Source: Phytophthora colocasiae (taxonomy: Eukaryota; Oomycota; Peronosporomycetes; Peronosporales; Peronosporaceae). From it: a stretch of DNA of 64,000 nt. The position numbers were made by a program, and so were the translations under genes. Below the pieces are notes generated by a model that ran no database searches, was not told where the DNA came from, and worked only from the letters and a program-made list of their open reading frames with translations. Of the stretch, positions 33,918 to 42,735 are shown in pieces (within the stretch, counting starts at the first letter, position 1; the number at the start of each line of letters is the position of its first letter). The stretch covers positions 1-64,000 of the forward strand of contig JAGKQI010000089.1 in NCBI GenBank assembly GCA_018806915.1, written 5' to 3'.

Positions 33918-34931
33918 ATCAGCGAACCTGAGTCCACAGAGGATGACCCTCAGAAGGACCCGGACTTCAAGGAGTCTGGTGAACAAGAATCTGCATCCAG
34001 CGACAGTGAGGCTGACGACGAAAAGTCGAGCGGCAACAGCGATGACTCTGACGACGATGAGTCTGATGGTCATTCGCATGCCGGTAACAAGCGTCCACGA
34101 GACTACGAGTCCAGCGATTCTGATGACTCGGGTCCGATAATCCCCACCAAGAAATCCAAGCGGGGCAGTGTGCACGAGGCATCCAGGTCCAAGTCAAGCA
34201 GTCAGAAGTCCGGTGGCACCTCCACGTCAAGTCCCAAGAACAAGAAGTCTGATGACTCTTCCAAGCTGAATCCCAAGAACAAGAAGTCTCAAGACTCCAA
34301 GTCGCCTAAGAGTTCTTCGGGCAAGCAACCTTCTGGTAAACTCCGGAAATCAAGTCTGGTGTCCAAGTCGTACAAGTCACTGACACCAAAGGAATTGCTG
34401 ACGATCGAGGCCCCGGACACACATTGTTCGTCATGGCTGTACTACGGTATCCCGGTCCAGCCGACGAGTGACACCAAGACGGCCATCGGGCAGACTCCCG
34501 GGTTCCCAGACTTCGAGCCCCATAGACACAGCCTGGCACGCCTGATGAAACGCTGGAATTCCAAGAAGTACCAAGCTCTGCTGGACGAGGTGCCAGCACC
34601 CTGGGACGTCATGTACCAGAACCGCCGGTCCGAGCTGTACTTTCACCGGCGTGAAGATCTCTGTCCCTTGGTTCAGGCAGACATCGAAGAACTCGCGTCT
34701 CTCATGCGCAAGCACGCCCAAGCGCTGTGGGAACGCACTCACTGGGTGATAATGGATCCCGATGATGACCTGCTGTCCGGTGAACAGCACAAGGAACGTG
34801 GGCTCCGACGTGCGTCTCTATTACGCCAATATCGAGGGGCAGCTGACTTGTGTGTCAGAAAGGAAATCGGGATGTGGCCGTTTGTGGGATACGACAGTTG
34901 GCTATTTCTGAGTCTGATGGAATCAGACTGA
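33867..34931 (+). CDS. Acidic Ser/Asp/Lys-rich protein reading out of the array (354 aa)
   Basis: The only uninterrupted copy of the array's acidic ORF. The ATG at 33867 comes into frame through an extra G shared with unit 9. Residues ~15-85 are rich in Ser, Asp and Glu (DSDDDESDG, YESSDSDDS). A lysine cluster PTKKSKR, a likely nuclear localisation signal, follows, then a Ser/Lys-rich stretch with repeated KNKKS motifs to about residue 170. Beyond TACAAG at 34377 the ORF continues for about 185 more residues in single-copy DNA. This part has a more globular composition (WLYYGIP, ARLMKRWNSKKY, LWERTHWVIMDPDDD). I do not recognise the C-terminal domain. The structure suggests a nuclear protein, and the array carries only its N-terminal two-fifths. 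Either this is the ancestral gene or a fusion made at the array edge. Confidence 0.5.
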   Translation: MWSHRSGEALDAHVPYPISEPESTEDDPQKDPDFKESGEQESASSDSEADDEKSSGNSDDSDDDESDGHSHAGNKRPRDYESSDSDDSGPIIPTKKSKRGSVHEASRSKSSSQKSGGTSTSSPKNKKSDDSSKLNPKNKKSQDSKSPKSSSGKQPSGKLRKSSLVSKSYKSLTPKELLTIEAPDTHCSSWLYYGIPVQPTSDTKTAIGQTPGFPDFEPHRHSLARLMKRWNSKKYQALLDEVPAPWDVMYQNRRSELYFHRREDLCPLVQADIEELASLMRKHAQALWERTHWVIMDPDDDLLSGEQHKERGLRRASLLRQYRGAADLCVRKEIGMWPFVGYDSWLFLSLMESD

Positions 34932-36009
34932 GCGACAGGACACCAGAGACTCTGAAATCCCGGAAGTTTTGAGAGCGTCACAGCTACACTATGTTCACGG
35001 GACCTCTGACGTACTGGCCTGGCCATGATGCTCAGTTTGGAGAAAGTTCCGCACTGACGAATTATGACCAGGAGGGGCGGTTGACACGTTGCTAATTACG
35101 ATTTTCCGAGTGGATATAGACGTTACGCTGTGATGTGATTGGATGTACACTGGATTATGGGAGAAATGGAGATGTGGGACGAGGTTATGTCCCGTGCGAC
35201 AATGATGGATCTGTGGAAGAAATATATATATTAACCTTCACCTGTACTGCAAACGGGCCCAAGAGATCAGAAGTGTTCCTCGGAAAAGTGCACAAACTCC
35301 GAGAGACAACAACACTCAGTCTGATCGCCGGACTTTCCCCGACGATGAGTGCCTAAAGGTTGGCAGAAAGTCTCTCAGACGAACGTATCTCTGAGAGACC
35401 TCATCCCGTTGCCGTCCTGTGTGACGATGATGGTTCAAGGAATATAATTTTACCCACAAGATGCCAAGTATCGCGCACCGGACGTAGCGCACCCCGCGCA
35501 TATCCCAACTGGACTTCGTGCGTTGCAGCGCACCCTGAAAATACTCATGGATTTCTGGTATCACGCATGGAAACTCTGATACCACACCATGAAGTCTGAC
35601 GTGCATGAGTCCGACGTACATGAAGTCCGACGTACATGAAGTCCGACGTACATGAAGTCCGACGTACATGAGTCCGACGAACATGATTCTGTTAACACAA
35701 GTCTGATGTGTCCGGCTTATACAAGCAATATTCCAGACATTGCCAGTTTCCGATGAACAGACTCCGACGTACAAGACTCCGATGACCAGACCCAAGTGTC
35801 ACGACTCTGGTATTACAACTCTGACGTACATGTTTCTGGAGTACATGGTTCCGATGAACATGTCTCCGACGCACATGATTCCAGACCCTGATGAACAGGA
35901 TACCAGACTCTGACACTCTGAAGTCCACCCCATACTGAAACCAAGTGTACCCAACACGACCTCACGCAATCAAGTGAAACGCAACCTGCTCATCCCTGTA
36001 ATGACATCA
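34932..36009. repeat. Gene-free stretch with degenerate GTCCGACGTACATGAA minisatellite
   Basis: No credible gene. From about 35580 to 35925 a ~16-17-bp motif TCCGACGTACATGAAG repeats. Copies are near-perfect at 35605-35675 and increasingly degenerate to the right, where TCCGAC/TCTGAC alternates with TACATG/AACATG. Short open frames here are by-products of the repeat. Confidence 0.75.
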
Positions 36010-36375
36010 TTAACCCCCCAACACTCACGCCATTTTTGGCCTCGTGTAAAGGCGTGAACATGTTGTTAAAAACAACATGTTAATGCCAGGCTATACTTGA
36101 TATTTGTATGATCACCTTAAGTTCGTCTGGACAAAGATTTGGTTGGCCGTGTACAGACAAGTCTATCGCACGATTATGTCGAACATGTTGTAAAAGACGT
36201 CGACGATTTAGACCTGCCAGCAAACATGTTGTTATTGACTTCATCTAAAATGCCCTTTTTATCGGAACTGTATTGTCTGTGGAAGATCGCCGCACAGAAG
36301 ATAGACGTGCCGCAAAACTATGTTCGGAACTGCAGTTGACACGCAATAGCTGCATTACGCTTATTCTCATTACGC

Positions 36376-36383
36376 TATAAAAG
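36376..36383 (+). promoter_or_regulatory. TATA-box candidate TATAAAAG
   Basis: CTATAAAAGCAGGCGCC lies inside the piggyBac-like element. The same core plus AGCAG recurs as TATATAATAGCAG at 39481. It may drive the plus-strand 54-aa ORF at 36823 or be inactive. Confidence 0.35.
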
Positions 36384-36407
36384 CAGGCGCCACACTACAA
36401 AAAGAGC

Positions 36408-36660
36408 CTACTCCGCCGCGTCTTCATCCGCTTCCTCAGCATCTTCTTCCTTGACGTCCCCCTCTTTCGCCCCATCTCCGCTGCCGCTTGTTCGGCGATG
36501 CTCCGTGACTAGTCTCCGCTGTTCATCGGGGCTTAAGTCGCGACTTGAAAGCTTCAGACTCCCGTCGGGAGACCAACCATCTCCTCTCCAAGTGTTCTTT
36601 TCAAAGCACCACAAAGCTATGCACTTGGCGTAGGTTCGAGTCTCTCCGGGGACTTCCTTT
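36408..36660 (-). CDS. Small ORF inside the piggyBac-like element
   Basis: Open minus-strand frame reading KCIALWCFEKNTWRGDG, then a Ser/Arg-rich stretch and a very acidic C-terminus (KEGDVKEEDAEEADEDAAE). There is no ATG. The composition looks like a captured exon or gene fragment rather than a transposase. I do not recognise the family. Confidence 0.3.
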
Positions 36661-36822
36661 CTAGATGATAAGAATTAATTTGCATTCGAAAATTCAATAT
36701 CCCACTCAAACAATTCACATTCACAATCAAACCGGCAGAATTCAATAGCCAAGCCAAGTAGTAGCAACCAGGAATAATCAGTTAATCACTTTTGCGAGTT
36801 TTCTGTTCTCAACTAATTCAAA

Positions 36823-36984
36823 ATGACTGGCATTCAGCCCGTCATCGTCTTCGAGCAATCAACTTCATACGAAAAGAGACGTGACGACCAACTGCAACGA
36901 CAGTACATGGCCAGCCGTTTTTGCAACTTTTTGACCTACCCGCGTGCAAACTGGCAGAGACTGCACGAAATGCGCAGTCCTTAA
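36823..36984 (+). CDS. 53-aa ORF at the right end of the piggyBac-like element
   Basis: ATG start, MTGIQPVIVFEQSTSYEKRR, ending at TAA 36982-36984, which overlaps the start of the right inner palindrome. Basic and aromatic residues are frequent. Family not recognised; it may be the first exon of a truncated gene. Confidence 0.3.
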   Translation: MTGIQPVIVFEQSTSYEKRRDDQLQRQYMASRFCNFLTYPRANWQRLHEMRSP

Positions 36985-37064
36985 CATGTTGTTTTTAACA
37001 ACATGTTACGAAAAAGTTCAAAAAGCGATGTTGCAATTAACAACCTTGAGTGTTGGGGGGTTAA

Positions 37065-38125
37065 GTGTCGACTCGACAAGATCTGCAGCATCGACTACCA
37101 TAGTGAGCCCAAGTGAAGATTCCTGAGTTATACTGAGACCAAGTGTACATGAGAATATGGAAGACAGAAGACAGAGAGATGCGAGATATATAACCAGAGT
37201 TCAATTTACCTTGTCACGAACAAGTCTATCTGCCTGCTGCTTCTTGTAAGTACTAGGCCACAACAAAGCTTTGAGTTGTGTGATCTCTCACCTATCAAGC
37301 CCCTTTAGGTGGAGATCAGCGTAACGTAGAGACCTGAGAGGACCCACCTATTCCATTTACTAGTTGGGTCGTTTGTTTTGTCTCTAGCGGTAGCCCATTT
37401 CATATTGTACGTTTGGACAGGTTTTGGGAGCTAGACAGTCGCTCTCAAGACGCTCGGTAGACTGTTATATAACTGATAGTATATTGGTTTACTGTTATAT
37501 AACTGATAGTGTATTGGTTTTATTTCCCTCATATATTAGAGGGTGGTGCAAGGAAAGTTACGGGAATACCAGACAGACCAGGTGCCTGGTGAACATTTCC
37601 CTAGTTGACCTGGAGAACTAGCCCACTGCTCAAGGGCCAGGAAAGAATAAGAGCAGCTATATATTTGTATATCGGAACTCTATATTGCGGTTATCTCGGA
37701 AGTCTAGTGACAGGACTTCCCATTGTATTAATTTCTCTTTTGACTTCAGAAATCTCCGGCGTACACAAGTGTTCACCGGAAAACGTTCGACTCCCAAGCG
37801 CTCCTGTGAGGACCAGAAGGACATCCGACGGTCTACGCAAGGAACCCTCACTCTCACACAAACTCTCACGACCCCGGCGAGGGTCTCATTACCAAGACAA
37901 CGAACCTACGAGGACAGCACAAGGAACACACGCCCACCTTGCTGTGCGACTCTAGTATCACTACCGGTAGTCACACTTCCAGGTTCACTGTACGCCCCTG
38001 CACCGCGGTAAAAGTTGCACCGACTTCGCGACAACTGGTGCGCGTGCCCGGATCTTGGTATCGTGATATCACCGGATCTAAGAGAGTTTGAGAAGAGGGT
38101 TTCCTGTCAAGCGTCTATATTCAAG
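37065..38125 (+). other. Leader-like stretch before the 38126 ORF
   Basis: No gene. It contains a TATATAA at ~37186, a GTAAGT at ~37247 that could be a splice donor, and two tandem 30-bp units at 37461-37520 (ACTGTTATATAACTGATAGT plus ATATTGGTTT) that recur once at 41448-41485. TTGGTATC at ~38055 could be a tRNA-Met-type primer site. Together this could be the LTR and leader of a retroelement, but no matching second LTR is in the window. Confidence 0.3.
37461..37520 (+). repeat. Two tandem 30-bp units shared with 41448-41485
   Basis: ACTGTTATATAACTGATAGT followed by A/GTATTGGTTT, twice in a row, then TATTTCCCTC. The same run (one unit plus ATTTTCCCTC) lies at 41448-41485, exactly where polymerase B homology ends. 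Confidence 0.85.
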
Positions 38126-39067
38126 ATGGCTTCACATGGAACTACGAGAGGAGGACGTCGGGGACGCGGTGGTCGCAGTATGGCGACACGTCAGTCGAAG
38201 CGTCTTCAAGGTCTTCCGCCTGACGAACAACCCGACTTGGATGCTGTTCAGAAGGCGGCACGCGAGAAGAGGAAGGCTGCACGTGAAAAGGTAGCAGTCG
38301 AGGAGGTGAACGTCCCGGAACCGGCGGTCGAAGACCAGCCTGCTGCGGAGCCTGAAGCCCAAGCGACACCCGATGTGTCTGGCGAACAAGGTTCTGAGGA
38401 AGGTCCGTCCGAAGCTGAAGCTTCTGGTGACGAGGTGGCCACTGCCCGTGAGGGTGGTGATGAGACGTCTGAGGGAGGCGCCGATGTGGTTGAGTCCCCG
38501 GAGGTCATTGACTTGTGTTCTGAGTCGACGGCTTCTGGGAAGTCCGTGGGGGAAGTGAAGACGGAACCCGGACTGGTTGATGAACGTGTCTCGAAGACTC
38601 CAAAGTCCGAAGACACTCCGATGTCCGATGCCATGCCGATGAAGTCCGAAGATTCTCTGAAGACACCGTCTGATGAGTCTGGGAGGGCTGATTCGCTGGA
38701 TGGAGAACGTGCCCTGAAGTACGTACGCCGTGAGTTCCGCCGCTGGAGGGACATGGACGCTGGAAGAATTATTCCGCCAAACGTCGAATACGCCTGGCGA
38801 ACAGCGAAGCCTGACGCAAATGTCTTTCAGAAGGCTGCGGCAGCGACGGGCGATTACATCAAGTGGCGGTGTTCTTCAGTATTCCCAGAGGACATGTGGA
38901 TATCGGAGTTCTGCTTGAGGCGCCATAGTTTTGGCCGAATCCAAGACTTGTCGTACGTCGAGATCTCGATGAATACTTTGACGGCACCCGAGTGCGTCGC
39001 TGTCCTTCAGACGATGCTGTATGAAGCAGGATTTGAGTTCCAGAACCTGCTACCGAGGTGGTCTTAG
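38126..39067 (+). CDS. Acidic protein of unknown function, possibly gag-like (313 aa)
   Basis: The ATG at 38126 is preferred over the upstream in-frame ATG at 38015, because coding-like composition starts here with a basic RGG-type N-terminus (RGGRRGRGGRSMATRQSKRL). A helical, Ala/Arg/Lys/Glu-rich segment follows, then ~120 residues rich in Glu, Ser and Pro with VIDLCSES, a motif of the SUMO-interacting type. The C-terminal ~110 residues look folded (YVRREFRRWRDMD, FPEDMWISEFCLRRH). A basic N-terminus, disordered acidic middle and compact C-terminus would suit a nucleic-acid-binding structural protein. No zinc knuckle is visible. The family is not recognised. Confidence 0.5.
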   Translation: MASHGTTRGGRRGRGGRSMATRQSKRLQGLPPDEQPDLDAVQKAAREKRKAAREKVAVEEVNVPEPAVEDQPAAEPEAQATPDVSGEQGSEEGPSEAEASGDEVATAREGGDETSEGGADVVESPEVIDLCSESTASGKSVGEVKTEPGLVDERVSKTPKSEDTPMSDAMPMKSEDSLKTPSDESGRADSLDGERALKYVRREFRRWRDMDAGRIIPPNVEYAWRTAKPDANVFQKAAAATGDYIKWRCSSVFPEDMWISEFCLRRHSFGRIQDLSYVEISMNTLTAPECVAVLQTMLYEAGFEFQNLLPRWS

Positions 39068-39513
39068 ACCCAAGCGTCCGCTATCTTCGAACCTCAAGTG
39101 CGCGAAGAACTGGTTGAGTGGGCCACAGTGACCGCCAGATCACAGGTCAATCGACTCCCAGAAGACACAAAGGCAGGCAACGAAGCACGTCAAGGCGAAG
39201 CTGATGGTATATTACGCGATGAGAATGCTGACCTACAAGGACGACAGCTGATCATGAGACTCCGGGTGACCGGACTCAGAGTCACACATGTGTCGTTCAG
39301 TCTGAGCCATAGCGATTCGTCAAATCATCTGTCCATGATCTCGTACCATAGTTTCACCCACTCTGGCTCAACTACTTTGCGACGCACGAGAGTTTTGTAA
39401 CCTTTCTTGTTGGGGGGTCGATAGACGCTGACCAGGTTGCCCCGGATTGAAATTTCCATTTTTGCACGTTTCATGTTCACTATATAATAGCAGACAATTC
39501 TACAAAATACGTC
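39068..39513. other. Intergenic stretch with a core promoter candidate
   Basis: No gene recognised. At the right end TATATAATAGCAG (39481-39493) lies ~33 bp upstream of the ATG at 39514. TTGTTGGGGGGTCG near 39408 resembles the G-run of the piggyBac-like TIR but has no TTAA, so I do not call an element. Confidence 0.4.
39481..39490 (+). promoter_or_regulatory. TATA box TATATAATAG
   Basis: Located 24-33 bp upstream of the start codon at 39514. The spacing suits a very short leader, as is common for compact viral genes. Confidence 0.45.
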
Positions 39514-39732
39514 ATGACACGATCACGTAAGAGAGTTACGAATCTTGAGCTTCTGACCAAGCAACTTGATCAAGTTGCGATAGACAAGCCGGCCGAAAAA
39601 AATGACGGCGAACCGAATCAGAAGCTAGGACCGAAGCAGATCCCCCGAAACCCTCCAAAGCGAGGAAGGGGCGTGCCAAAGAAGGCTCTCATAAACACTA
39701 GTCTGCTTCTGACTGGCTCTCACAATGTTTAG
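39514..39732 (+). CDS. Small basic protein next to polymerase B remnant (72 aa)
   Basis: ATG start, MTRSRKRVTNLELLTKQLDQ, with a Lys/Pro/Arg-rich second half (PKRGRGVPKKA). The strong basic charge suggests nucleic-acid binding. The gene converges with the minus-strand ORF at 39698 and overlaps its end by 35 bp. A viral accessory gene is likely from context; the family is unknown. Confidence 0.4.
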   Translation: MTRSRKRVTNLELLTKQLDQVAIDKPAEKNDGEPNQKLGPKQIPRNPPKRGRGVPKKALINTSLLLTGSHNV

Positions 39733-39856
39733 CCCACGCTTTCTTATATCGGAGGTAATCCTCAAAAGTGGCGAACGTAGCTGTCTCGGGAGGTACTGTG
39801 AGCACGACTTTTTTTGGCGGAGGCGTTTTGCCCCAAAACTGAGTGATCGGATCCAT
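39698..39856 (-). CDS. Small ORF just downstream of polymerase B (52 aa)
   Basis: ATG start reading MDPITQFWGKTPPPKKVVLT, followed by an aromatic and charged C-terminus (FEDYLRYKKAWAKH). It begins a few bases after the end of polymerase B on the same strand, an arrangement typical of compact viral genomes. The function is unknown. Confidence 0.35.
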   Translation of the reverse strand: MDPITQFWGKTPPPKKVVLTVPPETATFATFEDYLRYKKAWAKHCESQSEAD

Positions 39857-39863
39857 GGTTATA

Positions 39864-41447
39864 TTAGGGAAAATATAGTTCTCTAATGAACTCTGGCCGG
39901 TTTGAAACACGCTGCGTTCTGTTGTTAATCGAAAGAGGACATGCTGTTGTTAGATTGAAAGACTGTCCGACACCGTGGTACATTTTGCTGTATTGAAGGT
40001 AAGGCTCTTGAACACAGGAGCTTGGGACTCCTTTGCACCGCTTATGCATCCCACATACTCCATCCTCAGACTCGAGAACGTCGAGATAGGTTTTTTTGCC
40101 CACAAAGAACGCTTCAATAGCGTAGACTTGACCTTTCGCTCCATCAAGCTTGAAATCAGAACTGAATTGACCCAGGTCTTTGCCGTCCATTACTCTGCCG
40201 TATCGCTTAAAGTACTCTTCTTTCAACTTTTCGTAGTACCGACTCTCTATGTTAATAAATAATTGCTCCGATGTCCTCCGCTAAGCACATAACTTTGTTC
40301 ATGATGCGCTTGCTCATCGACAGCAATTGAACTCCAAGATGAGCTGGTGAGAAATGCTGGCTTATGGGCTTGACTTCCTCAAACAGCGACACATTCTCGC
40401 TGACAGTAGTCCTTGATAACAGCTTGCAGATGTTCTTCTTCGTGTATTTCTTAATCTCATCTGCGCCAACTATGAACCGCTTCTGTGTCACGATCGGCTT
40501 TTGAATTTTCTTACCAAAAGAAGCATTCATAAGCAATTTAACACATTGCTGCAGAGGATTGCCTTGAGCTTTGAGTTTCATCCGTTCATTGTAGAGTTCA
40601 GGCATCACCCCACATATCTTTGAATTAAATCCTTCATCCCAGTAGACGCATTCGATAACCTTATAAGAAACTGACTGAAACTCCACCAAATCTTCAAGCG
40701 CTGTCTTGTCAATAATTAGCTTCTTTCCAACAAGATCGTTAGTAAACTGGCGAACTCCATTCTCGTCTTTTATTGACTAGAGAGGGAATGCCCGCTTCTT
40801 GTTCAATCCAGTGATTTGCACACGAGCAATGTAATAGTCACACGGCGGTATTTGCTTTTCCTTTTCACTTATTTGGAAGAACTTGGGCTTGCCTTTTGCA
40901 AAGCCTTTAAGCCGGGCCATAGCAGCTGGGTACAATGAATTGACGTCGCTATCAAGGATGACATTAGTCTTAACCTCTTCGGCCTCCTCATACGTTCGAG
41001 ACACAAAGTGATGTTTCTGATTGTCACGGGTCATGCAACGTCCACCAACTACAGCTTCTCTTACGAAAGCAAGCACCGCTCCGCTCATAGCATAACATCC
41101 ATTATAACAACCTCGATTATTCAAATAATTATAAGCAAGACTCGGTAATGAGACAAGGTAATACACATCTTGGTTGAATTTGTCAAGCATCATCTTCGGA
41201 AACGCTTCGAAGCATGTCGCTAACACTTCGACGTCTTTTCGGCAGTAGTGAATTGCATACTTGACCGTATCGAATTGTGTTCCGTCGACTATAATCGCAC
41301 CTATAGCTCTTGCATTTGCAACCAGAGTATCGTAGTCCTCTTTGCAGCGAGTTCTGCTTCGAACCAAATATTCATCTGCGTCTTTGGACAATACCCGTAG
41401 ACGCTGCTCAAGATATGATTCGGCTATGTCCGCAAGATGAAGTGGCT
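39864..41447 (-). pseudogene. Protein-primed family B DNA polymerase remnant (PLV/Polinton type)
   Basis: Reading leftward: YCRKDVEVL fits the third exonuclease motif (Y-x3-D), SDVNSLYPAAM is polymerase motif A, KLLMNASFGKKIQ is motif B, and GKKTYLDVL fits the K-x-Y motif. The C-terminal part has the cysteine-containing MHKRCKGVPSSC block. The coding frame is one ORF from 41447 to 40252 except for an in-frame TAG at 40777-40779 in RAFPL-stop-SIKD. Around 40252-40256 the strand reads GAIIY, then a frame change to INIESRYYEKL. The family's DTDS motif C, which belongs exactly there, is absent, so the enzyme cannot be active. The N-terminal exonuclease I/II region is also missing: homology stops at 41447. 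The gene's relatives replicate linear viral or transposon DNA using a terminal protein primer. Confidence 0.8.
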
Positions 41448-41529
41448 TGTTATATAACTGATAGTGTATTGGTTTATTTTCCCTCTGCCACCTACTCAGC
41501 CAATCCAACGAAATCTCACTCTTTATGAG

Positions 41530-42735
41530 ATGCTGGCACTGGTGAGACGAGATCGCGAGCATGACCAACGGGAACGGCGTACGAGAACCATCCTTCACCC
41601 CACCACTGGCCCAACTCAAGATGAGATCGAAGCAGCTGTCACAGAACAAATGGAGCACGAGGGGTCGCACGGACAAGAGCGACGCGCTCAGCTAAACCAA
41701 TTGTACAATAGTCCAGGCGTGATGACCCAAGAAGCAGTAGATTTGAGACGTGAAGTTGCTAGACAGCACCGTGAGTTGGCAAATGCTGAAGAATCGGATT
41801 CAGACATGGTTGAAGTTCCTAGACCGCCAAGCCCACCACACGAGGTGATCGAGATATCCGATGACGAACCTGAATCGCCTCGTAATCGTCGACAAGTGCC
41901 TTCTCAGAGAGAGTGGCAGAGAGATATCGAATCTCTCAGAGAGCGGATTGGGCAGAACCAGAGACGAGGACGGACGGATGAAGTACTCAGAAGGCGGCTC
42001 GAACAAATTCTCCCTGAACCAGAGCTAGAGCCGAGTGACGACACGGGCTACACGTCAGAGGAAGATAGAGGGAGGTCCAGGCCTGACTCTGAGGATGAGG
42101 AGGAAGAAACCAGCCTGAGGAGCAAGAGTCGTTCGCATGACGTGAGCACAGATGATGCCTCTGCAGATTTCCACATCAGCAGGATCTTGAACCGCGTCAA
42201 CGAGCTCGGAGGCGATCACACCATAGTCATTCGTCCGGTGGTGAACACTCCTAACCTGTGGGACGAGGGTGAGCAGCTGGAAGATATCCGCATCGTGTTC
42301 AGCGACGGCAAGTTCAAGTTCATCAGCAAGGAGACAGGCCACAACCGTCCGTCAATCGCTCGACGGATCAACTGGAGGCTGACGTTGCAGAATCTGGAGG
42401 AAACTGAGCGAGACAACATTGACGTCGGAGAGTACCTCCGCTTTCGAGACGAGCGACGCTTCCCGGATGAGCAGCACTTCCATGAGCGGTTTCAAGAGGC
42501 AGTGGCGAGTGACAACGACGATTCAAAAGCAGTGCAAGCTGACACCGAAGCAGCTGACTTCAGAGTCATGGTCAAGGAGGCAATCTCAGAGCTTGGCGGG
42601 GAAAGATACGTTCCGGTGTTTAAGCCCAGTGACGACAACCATACGTGGTACTTCGACGAGACTGGAGCACTTCGGTCAAGAAACAGCGGTAAGATCGCAC
42701 ATCTGAAAAGCGTTAATACGATTGACTGGGAGGCG
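41530..42735 (+). pseudogene. Acidic protein of unknown function, 3'-truncated (~400 aa)
   Basis: The ATG at 41530 opens MLALVRRDREHDQRERR. An N-terminal charged helical region is followed by VEVPRPPSPPHEVIEISDDE, where VIEISDDE is a classical SUMO-interacting-type motif. Then come an Arg/Glu-rich coiled-coil-like part, a second acidic stretch, and two copies of a ~80-residue module. Each module starts ADFHISRILNRVNELGG or ADFRVMVKEAISELGG and continues with a V-x-P-x-x-N/D...W-x-x-x-G pattern. The second module is cut at DWEA, where the antisense fibre gene begins (~42735), and the frame then runs on by chance to 42798. The function is unknown; the repeated module may bind DNA or protein. 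Confidence 0.5.

Larger units (their letters stand above)
1..34377. repeat. Tandem array of ~3.0-3.7 kb chimeric units
   Basis: About ten head-to-tail copies of one segment. The stop codon of the plus-strand gene C, followed by the same 3' flank, recurs at 527, 3923, 6957, 10536, 14193, 17874, 21559, 24701, 28365 and 32028, giving periods of about 3.4, 3.0, 3.6, 3.7, 3.7, 3.7, 3.1, 3.7 and 3.7 kb. The short periods lack a ~500-bp acidic-ORF segment. Order within a unit: nuclease (minus), AT-rich spacer, capsid-like fragment (minus), acidic ORF (plus), Copia RT fragment, gene C (plus). The array enters from the left edge and ends at 34377, where unique DNA begins after a TACAAG shared with every unit. 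Confidence 0.95.
32029..34377. repeat. Array unit 10 (terminal, partial)
   Basis: Holds nuclease, spacer, capsid fragment and acidic ORF, but no Copia fragment and no gene C. At TACAAG (34372-34377) it runs straight into single-copy DNA that extends the acidic ORF. This is the natural right edge of the amplified segment. Confidence 0.9.
36014..37060. mobile_element. piggyBac-like non-autonomous DNA transposon (1047 bp)
   Basis: Perfect 14-bp terminal inverted repeats, CCCCCCAACACTCA at the left end and its complement at the right end, each flanked by TTAA (36010-36013 and 37061-37064). A TTAA target site plus TIRs starting with CCC is the hallmark of piggyBac elements. Inside each end lies a 25-bp palindrome (36057-36081 and 36983-37007), built on AACATGTTGTT and its complement. 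Two further AACATGTTGT motifs sit at ~36184 and ~36225. No transposase ORF is present, so mobilisation would need a transposase in trans. Confidence 0.75.

Noticed and set aside
38015..38125. N-terminal 37-codon extension of the 38126 ORF
   Set aside because: Composition changes abruptly at ATG 38126, and the extension looks like untranslated leader read by chance.
39405..39425. TTGTTGGGGGG as an end of a second piggyBac-like element
   Set aside because: No TTAA flank and no partner inverted repeat found.
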